From NCBI GenBank assembly GCA_026225435.1, contig JAMFST010000021.1, positions 1 to 5,609 on the forward strand: a stretch of 5,609 bases of DNA, given 5' to 3'. Position 1 is the stretch's first letter. Every line of letters begins with the position of its first letter. The translations under genes were made by a program, and so were the position numbers. Source of the DNA: Labilithrix luteola. Lineage in GTDB: Bacteria; Myxococcota_A; Polyangia; Polyangiales; Polyangiaceae. The notes below the pieces were generated by a model. It was not told the DNA's origin, did no database searches, and worked only from the letters and a program-made list of their open reading frames with translations. Positions 1 to 5,609 of this stretch are shown one piece after another.

Positions 1-2264
1 GCTAGCGGCGGCTCCGGCGCGGCTACCGGCAGAGGTTTCTCCACCGGGTGACCACCCATGAACCGCGGTGCCCACCAATTGGCATCACCGAACAGACGCA
101 TCGTCGCCGGCACCAACAGAACGCGGACCAGCGTCGCATCGAGCGCCACGGCGATGGCCATCCCGAAGCCGACCGCCTGGATGAGGATGACGTGCGCGAG
201 CGCGAATGCGGCGAACACCGCCACCATGATCGCCGCCGCGCTGGTGATGAGCCCCGCGGTCTTCTCGAGGCCCTCGGCCACCGCCGCGGTGTTGTCCCCC
301 GTCTTGCCGTACGCCTCCTTCATGCGCGACAGCATCAGCACCTCGTAGTCCATCGACAGACCGAAGAGGACGCAGAACAGGAGGATGGGGAGCGCCGGCT
401 CGAGCGGCCGCGGCTCCTTCACCCAGAAATGTCCATCCTGATAAACGTACACCAGGGCACCGAAGGAGCCGGCGATGGACACGAAGTTCATCAAGATGGC
501 CTTGATGGGCAGGACGATGGAGCGGAGCAGGAGGAAGAGCACCACCAGGGTGACCCCCAGCACGGTCCCCACGGCCCACGGCGCGCGAGAGAGGATGAAG
601 GCGGTCGCGTCCACGTCCTGCGCCGTCTGCCCGCCCACCTCCAGCGTGCCGTCGGCCACCTGCCGGTTCGCGCGGATCGCCTTCACGATGGAGCGCGCCG
701 CGTCCGACTCCGACTTCGCGTCGGTCAGCACGTGCATCACCATGTCGCCGTCGCGGAAGAAGAGCGCCTTGGCTTGCTCGAGGAACGGCGCCACGTCCGG
801 CGTCGGGTGGTTGAACAGGTCCGCTAGCTCCTGCGGCTTGGGCATGTCCTTCGGGTCGAGCGTCATCCGCGGATCGGGCTGCGCCAGGCTCTGCACCGCC
901 GTCACGCCGGGGATGGTCTTGAAGCTCTGGGTGAGATCGAGGATGGCCTTCACCCGCGCAGCGTCGATCCCCGGGGTGGGAAAGTGGATGGCGACCTCCA
1001 TGCGCGTCGCCGCGGCCTCGGGGAAGTCCTGCTTCATCAGCTCGTACGCCTGACGGGCCTCGACGGTGGTGTCGAGCACGCGCACGTCGATGGACAGCAG
1101 CCGCAGGTGGAGAAAGGGGACGCCCATGATGAGGAGCGCCGCGAGCGTCGGCACCAGCACCGCGACCGGTCGCTCCATCACCGCGTGCGCCATCGCGTGC
1201 CACACCCCCTCCTTCGGCCCGAGGCGCATCGTCGGCAGCGTGCCGGCGTGGATGCGCGGCCCGAGCACCGCCAGGAGAGCGGGGAGGAACGTCAGGGCGA
1301 AGACCACCGAGAGGAAGACGACGATGGCGCCGCCGAGGCCCATGGCGAAGAGGTACGAGCCGCGGAAGAAGAAGAGGCCGGCGAGGCCGGTGCCCACGGC
1401 GACGCCGGAGAAGGCGACGACCCGTCCGGCGCCGTCCATCGCCCGGGCGAGCGCCTCGGGATAGTCGTGCCCGTGCGCCAGCTCCTCGCGGTACCGGCTC
1501 ACGGTGAAGAGCGAGTAGTCGATGGCCACGCCGAGCCCGATGAGCGAGGTGACGTTGAGCGTGTACTGCGCCACATCCATCACGTGCGAGAGCCCGAGGA
1601 TGATGGCGATGCCGCCCATCACCGCGAGACCGCCGACGCCGATCGGCAGCACCGAGGCGACCACCGTGCGGAACACGAGCAAGAGCACGAGCAGCGCGAT
1701 GGGCAGGCTGATGATCTCGGCGTGGAGAAGGTCGTTCTCCATCGTGTGCGCAAGGTCGTGGTTGAAGGGGATCTTGCCGGTGAAGAGGACCTTCACCTTG
1801 GTGTTGGCAGTCGCGTTGAGCTCGTCGTGGACGTGCGGGTAGTTGCGGATGCCGTCCTTGAGATCGCCGTTGAGGACGATGACGGCGAACTGCGTGTGGC
1901 TGTCGTCGTTCTTCAGGTGGGGCGCCACCAGGCTCGGCGCGTTCCCCGGCGAGGTGACCGAGCGGATCGCCGGATCTTTCCGCAAGGTCGCCGCCGCCTC
2001 CTCCACGTCGGCGTCGAAGCTGGCGAAGGCCTCCGGCGTCTCGCTCCGCGGCTTGAAGAGCGCCACGAAGGTGGTGTCGTAGGGCTCGCCGAGGACGCGA
2101 TCGACCAGGTCCTGAGCCCGCGTCGCCTCGAGGCCGTCGATGGATCCGCTGGTCAGTGGCCCGCCGCGGATGAGCAGACCGATCGCCACCGCGAGGAAGA
2201 GCCCGGCAACGACGAGAACCAGCTTGCGACGGGCGTAAACGAAGGCGCCGAAGGTGAGGAACAC
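1..2264 (-). CDS. MMPL-family (RND superfamily) transporter, C-terminal end cut by window
   Basis: Proton-driven inner-membrane exporter of the MMPL family, whose known members move lipids, lipopeptides or small molecules. 754 residues are visible and no stop is reached. Two homologous halves are seen. The first has TM1 (about 15-32), a soluble loop (about 33-181) and a block of helices (about 184-340). The second has TM7 (about 367-385), a second loop, then helices from about 564 to 725. The Asp-Tyr pairs of the MmpL3-type proton relay are both present: D249-Y250 in GLGVAIDYSLF and D639-Y640 in LFGLSMDYEVLM. The C-terminal signature ALDATLVRVLLVPATMRLFG followed by N729-W730-W731 is the usual family ending, so probably only a short tail is missing. 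The GTG at 2264 is chosen because an in-frame TGA lies four codons upstream (2277-2279) and the family-like N-terminus MFLTFGAFVYARRKLVL begins there. The Shine-Dalgarno is poor, with GAGG touching the GTG. It diverges from the reductase gene. The substrate cannot be read from sequence; an isoprenoid lipid is inferred from context only. Confidence 0.95.
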   Translation of the reverse strand, partial: MFLTFGAFVYARRKLVLVVAGLFLAVAIGLLIRGGPLTSGSIDGLEATRAQDLVDRVLGEPYDTTFVALFKPRSETPEAFASFDADVEEAAATLRKDPAIRSVTSPGNAPSLVAPHLKNDDSHTQFAVIVLNGDLKDGIRNYPHVHDELNATANTKVKVLFTGKIPFNHDLAHTMENDLLHAEIISLPIALLVLLLVFRTVVASVLPIGVGGLAVMGGIAIILGLSHVMDVAQYTLNVTSLIGLGVAIDYSLFTVSRYREELAHGHDYPEALARAMDGAGRVVAFSGVAVGTGLAGLFFFRGSYLFAMGLGGAIVVFLSVVFALTFLPALLAVLGPRIHAGTLPTMRLGPKEGVWHAMAHAVMERPVAVLVPTLAALLIMGVPFLHLRLLSIDVRVLDTTVEARQAYELMKQDFPEAAATRMEVAIHFPTPGIDAARVKAILDLTQSFKTIPGVTAVQSLAQPDPRMTLDPKDMPKPQELADLFNHPTPDVAPFLEQAKALFFRDGDMVMHVLTDAKSESDAARSIVKAIRANRQVADGTLEVGGQTAQDVDATAFILSRAPWAVGTVLGVTLVVLFLLLRSIVLPIKAILMNFVSIAGSFGALVYVYQDGHFWVKEPRPLEPALPILLFCVLFGLSMDYEVLMLSRMKEAYGKTGDNTAAVAEGLEKTAGLITSAAAIMVAVFAAFALAHVILIQAVGFGMAIAVALDATLVRVLLVPATMRLFGDANWWAPRFMGGHPVEKPLPVAAPEPPL

Positions 2265-2345
2265 CCTCGGCGCGTATCACGGGTTGTCGCGATGTCGCGA
2301 CTGTTTGCGTTGCGCAGCGCCGTGGAGACTGCTTTAGCCAGAGGC
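2265..2345. promoter_or_regulatory. Divergent spacer between transporter and reductase genes, with tandem repeat
   Basis: This 81-base gap lies between two head-to-head start codons, so promoters for both genes should lie in it or run into the coding ends. It holds two adjacent copies of TGTCGCGA (2285-2292 and 2293-2300). The second is part of the palindrome GTCGCGAC (2294-2301). I see no convincing sigma-70 -35/-10 pair on either strand. The repeat is a plausible operator by position only. If the reductase instead starts at the alternative ATG at 2292, its first codons would cover the second repeat. Confidence 0.45.
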
Positions 2346-3491
2346 ATGCATGACGTGATCGTCGTCGGAGCCGGCCCGGGAGGCGCATCCGCCGCCATCG
2401 CCCTCGCTCAGCGGGGAATTCGCGACGTCCTCCTCCTCGATCGCGCCGCCTTCCCCCGCGACAAGACCTGCGGCTCCGGCCTGTCGCCCAACGCGCTGGT
2501 GCAGGCCGACGAGCTCGGGGTGGGCGAGGAGCTGCGCGCGCGCTCGACGCCCATCCAGTCGGTGAAGATCGTCACGCCCGGCGGCCGCTCGATGGTGCTC
2601 GCGTCCGACGGGGAGGCGCTGGTCATGCTGCGGCGCGAGTTCGACGAGATGCTCGTCCGCCGCGCCACCTCGCTCGGCGTCGTCCTGCGGGAGAACGCCA
2701 AGGCGACCGCGCTCGAGCGCCACCGCGGCCGGGTGACCGGCGTGCGCCTCGAAGGGGGCGAGCTGCTCGAGGCGAAGATGGTCTTCTGCGCCGACGGAGC
2801 GCACTCCATCTTCTCGCCGGACCAGCGCCCTAAGCGCAGCATCAGCACGCTCATGGGCTGGTGGGAGAACGCCGAGTTCACCCCCGGTCAGATCGAGATG
2901 ATCTTCGACAAGAACGTGTCCCCGCTCTACGGCTGGCTGTTCCCCGAGAGTCCCACGCGGGTCAACATCGGCATCTGCATCGACGGGCAGGACGACTCGG
3001 GCGAGAAGACCAAGCGCAACGTGCGCCAGGTGTTCGACACCTTCCTCAAGGACCAGTTCCCCGGCCGCCTCGACAAGGCCGAGCAGATCGGCCGCCTCAA
3101 GGGGCACCCCATCGTGTACACGAACTGGGTCGACCACTGCACCGAGCCGGGCGCCATCAACCTCGGCGAGGCGGCGCGCATCACCCACAACGCCACCGGG
3201 GAAGGCATCTCGCAGGCGATGGAGACGGGCATCATGGCCGCCGAGGCCGCCGCCGACGTCTTCCACGGCCGCGCGACCGAAGCGACCGCCCAGCGCAACT
3301 ACGTCTGGCGCCTCCGCAAGCGCTTCACCGCCGCCTTCCTCAGCGGCCACACCCTGCGCGCCGTGATCGGCTCGCCGATCCTAGACGGAGTTGCCGCTGC
3401 CTACGGTAACCCGCTCGTTCGCAAGAGCGTGGTGCGCCTTTTCGGCTCGGCGCTGGCGGGGTCGCGCGTAGAAGAAACTCAGGCGAACTAG
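2346..3491 (+). CDS. Geranylgeranyl reductase-family FAD-dependent oxidoreductase
   Basis: 381-residue flavoprotein of the geranylgeranyl reductase family, which saturates C=C bonds of isoprenoid chains (archaeal lipids, phytyl tails, menaquinones). The length is usual for the family. Motifs in order: FAD Rossmann VVGAGPGG (residues 6-13) with acidic D32 ending the second strand; DKTCGSGLSP (39-48), the family's K-x-C-G motif; CADGAHS around D150; a P-x-Y-G-W-x-FP segment followed by VNIGI; and the C-terminal FAD motif GEAARITHNATGEGI (274-288). In that last motif the usual GDAA aspartate is glutamate (E275). No signal peptide or membrane helix is visible. ATG 2346 is chosen because the Rossmann strand starts at once; in-frame ATG 2292 and GTG 2322 lack a Shine-Dalgarno. 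AGAGG sits one base from the ATG, too close to be ideal. Its last 36 codons overlap the opposite monooxygenase gene. The substrate is unknown; a sterol side chain, polyprenyl lipid or quinone is possible. Family assignment is firm, role inferred. Confidence 0.87.
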   Translation: MHDVIVVGAGPGGASAAIALAQRGIRDVLLLDRAAFPRDKTCGSGLSPNALVQADELGVGEELRARSTPIQSVKIVTPGGRSMVLASDGEALVMLRREFDEMLVRRATSLGVVLRENAKATALERHRGRVTGVRLEGGELLEAKMVFCADGAHSIFSPDQRPKRSISTLMGWWENAEFTPGQIEMIFDKNVSPLYGWLFPESPTRVNIGICIDGQDDSGEKTKRNVRQVFDTFLKDQFPGRLDKAEQIGRLKGHPIVYTNWVDHCTEPGAINLGEAARITHNATGEGISQAMETGIMAAEAAADVFHGRATEATAQRNYVWRLRKRFTAAFLSGHTLRAVIGSPILDGVAAAYGNPLVRKSVVRLFGSALAGSRVEETQAN

Positions 3492-4970
3492 GCCGCTCTC
3501 GCGAGCGGCGGGGACGAGGGGACGCAGCGTGGTGCGCTCGGCGCGAGGGCCGGGCGCGCTGGCGGACGAGGCGCTCGAGACCGGCTCGAGGACGGGGGCG
3601 GAGTCGGTGACGACGTCCTCCTCGGCCGGCACGTTGCCGAGCTCGCGCAGCCCCTGGTTCGAGAGCGTGGCGCGCGCGCGGCCGTAGGCCACCTTGAAGC
3701 ACTCGGCGGCGACCGAGCCGAGCTCGCGCAGCGTGCGGGCGGTATGGGCCGGCCCCTCCTGGACGAGATCGGCACCGACGGCGCGCGCCGCGACGGCGAG
3801 CACCTGGGAATACTCGCGGGCGAAGGCCGCCGGGCTCGACTCGTCACCGGCGAGGATGGACATCGAGGCGGCGCGCTCGCGCATACCACCCCGCCAGTAC
3901 TCGAACACACCGGCGCGCAGAGCGGCCGCACCGGGCCCCTGGCCGCGCAGCGCGATGTACAGCGCCTGGGCGAAGATCTCCCGCGCCCGCACGTAGCGGT
4001 AGCGACGACGCTGGTAAGCGAGGAGCGCGTCGTCCCCCAGGCCGCGCTGGCGGATCACCGCCGCCAGCGTCTGCGCGTCATGGAGCGCGGCGGTCATGCC
4101 GGTGGCGGTCAGCGGGTGCGAGCAACCGCCGGCGTCACCGAGGAGCACGGCGCCTTTGACCGCGCAGGCGGCGGTCGACACCACGTGGTTGGCGCACAGC
4201 TCGAAGTCTCCGCGAGCGAGCGCGGCCACGAGCGCGCTGCGGGTCGGCTCGGGCAGGTGCGGCGCGTACCGGTCGCGGAGATACTCGGCGAGCGGACCCT
4301 TGCCGCGCGGAATGTCCCGCGGGACATCGATGCACATGCGTACGCCGTTACGCGCAAAGGCATAGGCCAGCACCGGACCGGGCGCGGCGGTGAACACGTG
4401 CCCGTAGCCCGGCGAGGCGACCGGCATCCCCTCGAGCGCGATGGCCACGCTGAAGGAGGCGAGCGTCGTTTGCCCGGGCAAACCGAGCATCCCGCGCAGC
4501 TTGGAGCCGCGCCCGTCGGCGGCGACGACCAGCCGCGCGTCGAGCTGACGACCGTCCACGGCGCGGACGCCGACCGCCCGACCACCTTCGCTGAGGACCG
4601 ACTCGACGCGGATCCCCTCGATGATCCGCACGCTGGGGACGCGCCGCAGCTCGTCGCGCAGCGTCTGCACCATGAGATTGTGCTCGAGAGCGAGCCCGCG
4701 ACCGCGCGCATACGGCAGCCGCACCTCGCAACCTTCGGCGTCGAACGCGGCGAATCCTTGGATGTCGACAGCGCCAGCGTTTCGTAATGGGCCGAGCAGG
4801 CCGAGAGCCTCGAGGCCACGCGCCGCGGGAGGGTGGAGGAGCTCACCGCGAAACGCCGGTAGCGGTGAAGTCCGCGCCTCGAGGACAGCGACTTTAAGCC
4901 CCGCCGATGCGAGTGCGCGAGCGGCGACAAGGCCAGCAAAGCCTCCACCCGCGACGATTGCGTCGGTCAT
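3381..4970 (-). CDS. sqe: Squalene monooxygenase (squalene epoxidase)-like FAD enzyme
   Basis: 529-residue flavin monooxygenase resembling squalene epoxidase, which makes 2,3-oxidosqualene from squalene using O2. FAD motifs: GGGFAG (8-13) with E31; RGELLHP (41-47), like the epoxidase GELLQPGG; a GFAAFDAEGCEVRLPY stretch like the family's GY-x-x-F-x-x-GKEVRLSYP; AADGRGSKLR (150-159); and GDAGGCSHPLTATGMTAALHD (278-298), which keeps the epoxidase pattern GDA-x4-HPLT-x2-GMT-x-A-x2-D. A downstream FEYWRGG segment also fits the epoxidase C-terminal domain. There is no N-terminal membrane anchor as in eukaryotic enzymes. Residues after about 455 are Ser/Ala/Pro-rich and unlike the family; 494-529 lie antisense to the reductase gene. 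ATG 4970 is chosen because the Rossmann strand begins there. In-frame GTGs at 4988 and 4997 are alternatives, with GGAGG at 5000-5004 lying 11 and 2 bases upstream. It is divergent from squalene synthase. It could be another squalene- or carotenoid-directed monooxygenase of the same superfamily. Confidence 0.8.
   Translation of the reverse strand: MTDAIVAGGGFAGLVAARALASAGLKVAVLEARTSPLPAFRGELLHPPAARGLEALGLLGPLRNAGAVDIQGFAAFDAEGCEVRLPYARGRGLALEHNLMVQTLRDELRRVPSVRIIEGIRVESVLSEGGRAVGVRAVDGRQLDARLVVAADGRGSKLRGMLGLPGQTTLASFSVAIALEGMPVASPGYGHVFTAAPGPVLAYAFARNGVRMCIDVPRDIPRGKGPLAEYLRDRYAPHLPEPTRSALVAALARGDFELCANHVVSTAACAVKGAVLLGDAGGCSHPLTATGMTAALHDAQTLAAVIRQRGLGDDALLAYQRRRYRYVRAREIFAQALYIALRGQGPGAAALRAGVFEYWRGGMRERAASMSILAGDESSPAAFAREYSQVLAVAARAVGADLVQEGPAHTARTLRELGSVAAECFKVAYGRARATLSNQGLRELGNVPAEEDVVTDSAPVLEPVSSASSASAPGPRAERTTLRPLVPAARESGLVRLSFFYARPRQRRAEKAHHALANERVTVGSGNSV
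3492..3509. terminator. GC hairpin just after the reductase stop codon, possible terminator
   Basis: A perfect 7-bp inverted repeat, GCCGCTC / GAGCGGC, with a TCGC loop begins at the base after the reductase stop codon (TAG, 3489-3491). There is no U-run on the plus side (GGGGACGAGG follows), so it is not a canonical intrinsic terminator, though it could pause polymerase or cap the 3' end. It lies inside the coding region of the opposite monooxygenase gene. There, the minus-strand sequence a few bases beyond it is mildly T-rich. Palindromes of this GC content also arise by chance. Confidence 0.3.
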
Positions 4971-5119
4971 GCCTCTACCATTTCGCACGTTCGTCACGAC
5001 CTCCGCAACGTTTCCGCGACATGCGGCATCACGTATCGAACGCGTGGGAGCGTAAGGGGTGGTAGACCGATCGCTCTGCAGTGGAAAGCATCGAGTAGAA
5101 ACGTGAAGGAGCGAACAGC
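4971..5119. promoter_or_regulatory. Divergent spacer between monooxygenase and squalene synthase genes
   Basis: This 149-base gap (122 bases if the monooxygenase starts at GTG 4997) must carry promoters for both genes. It is less G/C-rich than the flanking genes. It contains the inverted repeat CCGC-GACAT-GCGG (5014-5026). Within that, CGCGACAT (5015-5022) is the reverse complement of ATGTCGCG at 2292-2299 in the other divergent spacer. GGAGG on the minus strand (5000-5004) may serve a GTG start for the monooxygenase. I see no convincing -35/-10 pair; TATCGA at 5034-5039 has only a poor -35 candidate 17 bases upstream. Confidence 0.5.
5106..5111 (+). promoter_or_regulatory. Ribosome-binding site of squalene synthase
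   Basis: AAGGAG lies eight bases upstream of the GTG at 5120. This is a strong Shine-Dalgarno at ideal distance and it fixes the non-ATG start. It is the only canonical site in the window; the other three genes have GAGG abutting or one base from the chosen start. Confidence 0.85.
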
Positions 5120-5609
5120 GTGACAGCGCGAGCGACAGCGGAAACGATCCACGATCTCCTTGTCCGCACGAGCCGCACGTTCGCGCTCGCGATCCCGCTG
5201 CTGCCCGAGCCGACGCGTAGCGGGCTGGCGATCGCCTACCTGCTCTTCCGCGTGGCCGACACGCTGGAGGACGCGGCGCACTGGTCGCGCGATGCGCGCA
5301 TCGAGGCGCTCGCCGAGCTGACCCGCATCCTGCGCACGCACGATCCGGAGGAGGCGCGCGTGCAGAGCCATCACTGGGTCTCGCGCGACGTCACCAGCGA
5401 GGCCGGCTGCCGCGATCTGCTGGTCGCCCTGCCGAGCATCTTCGCCGAGCTCAACACGTGGGACGAGGCGCGGCGGCGCATCGTGCTCGATCACACCGCG
5501 CGCACCGCCGACGGCATGGCGCAGACGCTGTCCGAGTCGGACGAGGCCGGTCACGTGCGCATCACGTCGCTCGAGGGGCTGAAGCAGTACTGTTACTTCG
5601 TCGCCGGCA
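5120..5609 (+). CDS. sqs: Squalene synthase (head-to-head prenyl synthase family), 3' end cut by window
   Basis: First 163 residues of a class I squalene/phytoene synthase-family enzyme, which would condense two farnesyl diphosphates to squalene via presqualene diphosphate. Seen in order: TSRTFALAIPLLP (17-29) with the family's S-R-x-F; YLLFRVADTLEDA (40-52), whose first aspartate-rich motif is D47-T-L-E-D51; then DGMA, like the squalene synthase GMA motif; and QYCYFVAG at the edge, matching the YCHYVAG helix of squalene synthases. DTLED, GMA and YC-x-x-VAG point to true squalene synthase rather than phytoene synthase (CrtB) or the hopanoid HpnC/HpnD pair, which typically carry D-D-x-x-D and GM-x-x-D-x patterns. 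The second aspartate motif lies outside the window and cannot be checked. The start is GTG with AAGGAG eight bases upstream. It is transcribed away from the monooxygenase gene that would use its product. Confidence 0.9.
   Translation, partial: MTARATAETIHDLLVRTSRTFALAIPLLPEPTRSGLAIAYLLFRVADTLEDAAHWSRDARIEALAELTRILRTHDPEEARVQSHHWVSRDVTSEAGCRDLLVALPSIFAELNTWDEARRRIVLDHTARTADGMAQTLSESDEAGHVRITSLEGLKQYCYFVAG

Noticed and set aside
48..827. Plus-strand open frame opposite the transporter
   Set aside because: Low-complexity Arg/His/Glu-rich translation antisense to the conserved C-terminal half of the transporter.
984..2345. In-frame plus-strand extension of the reductase back to 984
   Set aside because: This part is antisense to the transporter and gives a charged His/Glu/Arg-rich sequence typical of high-G+C antisense. 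The flavoprotein fold starts at 2346.
85..2388. Long minus-strand open frame (767 codons) over the transporter
   Set aside because: Its translation is Arg/Gly/Ala-rich with no recognisable domain, and it shadows the true transporter frame, which has transmembrane helices and conserved Asp-Tyr motifs.
2334..3350. Minus-strand open frame of 338 codons over the reductase
   Set aside because: Antisense shadow of a gene with clear FAD motifs; no domain recognised.
3744..4787. Plus-strand open frame of 347 codons over the monooxygenase
   Set aside because: Antisense shadow, His/Arg-rich, no domain, opposite conserved FAD motifs.
4109..4948. Second minus-strand frame over the monooxygenase
   Set aside because: Ser/Arg-rich out-of-frame product of the same strand; the other frame carries all the motifs.
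5011..5039. Possible sigma-70 promoter TTTCCG-17-TATCGA
   Set aside because: The -35 element matches the consensus at only two of six positions, so it is not separable from chance.
4994..5554. Minus-strand open frame of 186 codons over the squalene synthase start
   Set aside because: It would fill the spacer and lie antisense to a gene with a strong ribosome-binding site and family motifs; its translation has no recognisable domain.

Overview
The window is high-G+C bacterial DNA with four protein genes packed almost end to end. Two run off the edges. Their order is MMPL/RND transporter (minus, C-terminal tail beyond base 1), geranylgeranyl-reductase-family flavoprotein (plus), squalene-monooxygenase-like flavoprotein (minus), squalene synthase (plus, cut at base 5609). 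No tRNA, rRNA, CRISPR array, insertion sequence or other mobile-element signature was seen. Strong third-position G/C bias and long spurious antisense frames fit a Gram-negative high-G+C bacterium. Squalene synthase beside a squalene-epoxidase-like enzyme is unusual in bacteria and recalls the sterol-making myxobacteria (Myxococcota). That assignment is inference; no taxonomic marker is present.

Layout: bases 1-2264 (minus) encode a 12-helix MMPL transporter with both Asp-Tyr pairs of the proton relay. An 81-base divergent spacer (2265-2345) carries a tandem 8-bp repeat. Bases 2346-3491 (plus) encode an FAD-dependent reductase of the geranylgeranyl reductase family. Bases 3381-4970 (minus) encode a flavin monooxygenase whose C-terminal FAD motif matches squalene epoxidase. 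Its last 36 codons lie antisense to the reductase's 3' end, giving a 111-bp tail-to-tail overlap. A 149-base divergent spacer (4971-5119) separates it from squalene synthase (5120 onward, plus), which has a clear ribosome-binding site.

Working model (inference): squalene synthase condenses two farnesyl diphosphates to squalene, and the monooxygenase converts squalene to 2,3-oxidosqualene, the entry to sterols or other oxygenated triterpenoids. The geranylgeranyl-reductase-like enzyme could saturate isoprenoid double bonds of a product or related lipid. The MMPL protein could move a lipid product across the inner membrane. No cyclase lies in the window; an oxidosqualene cyclase would be expected nearby if the model is right.
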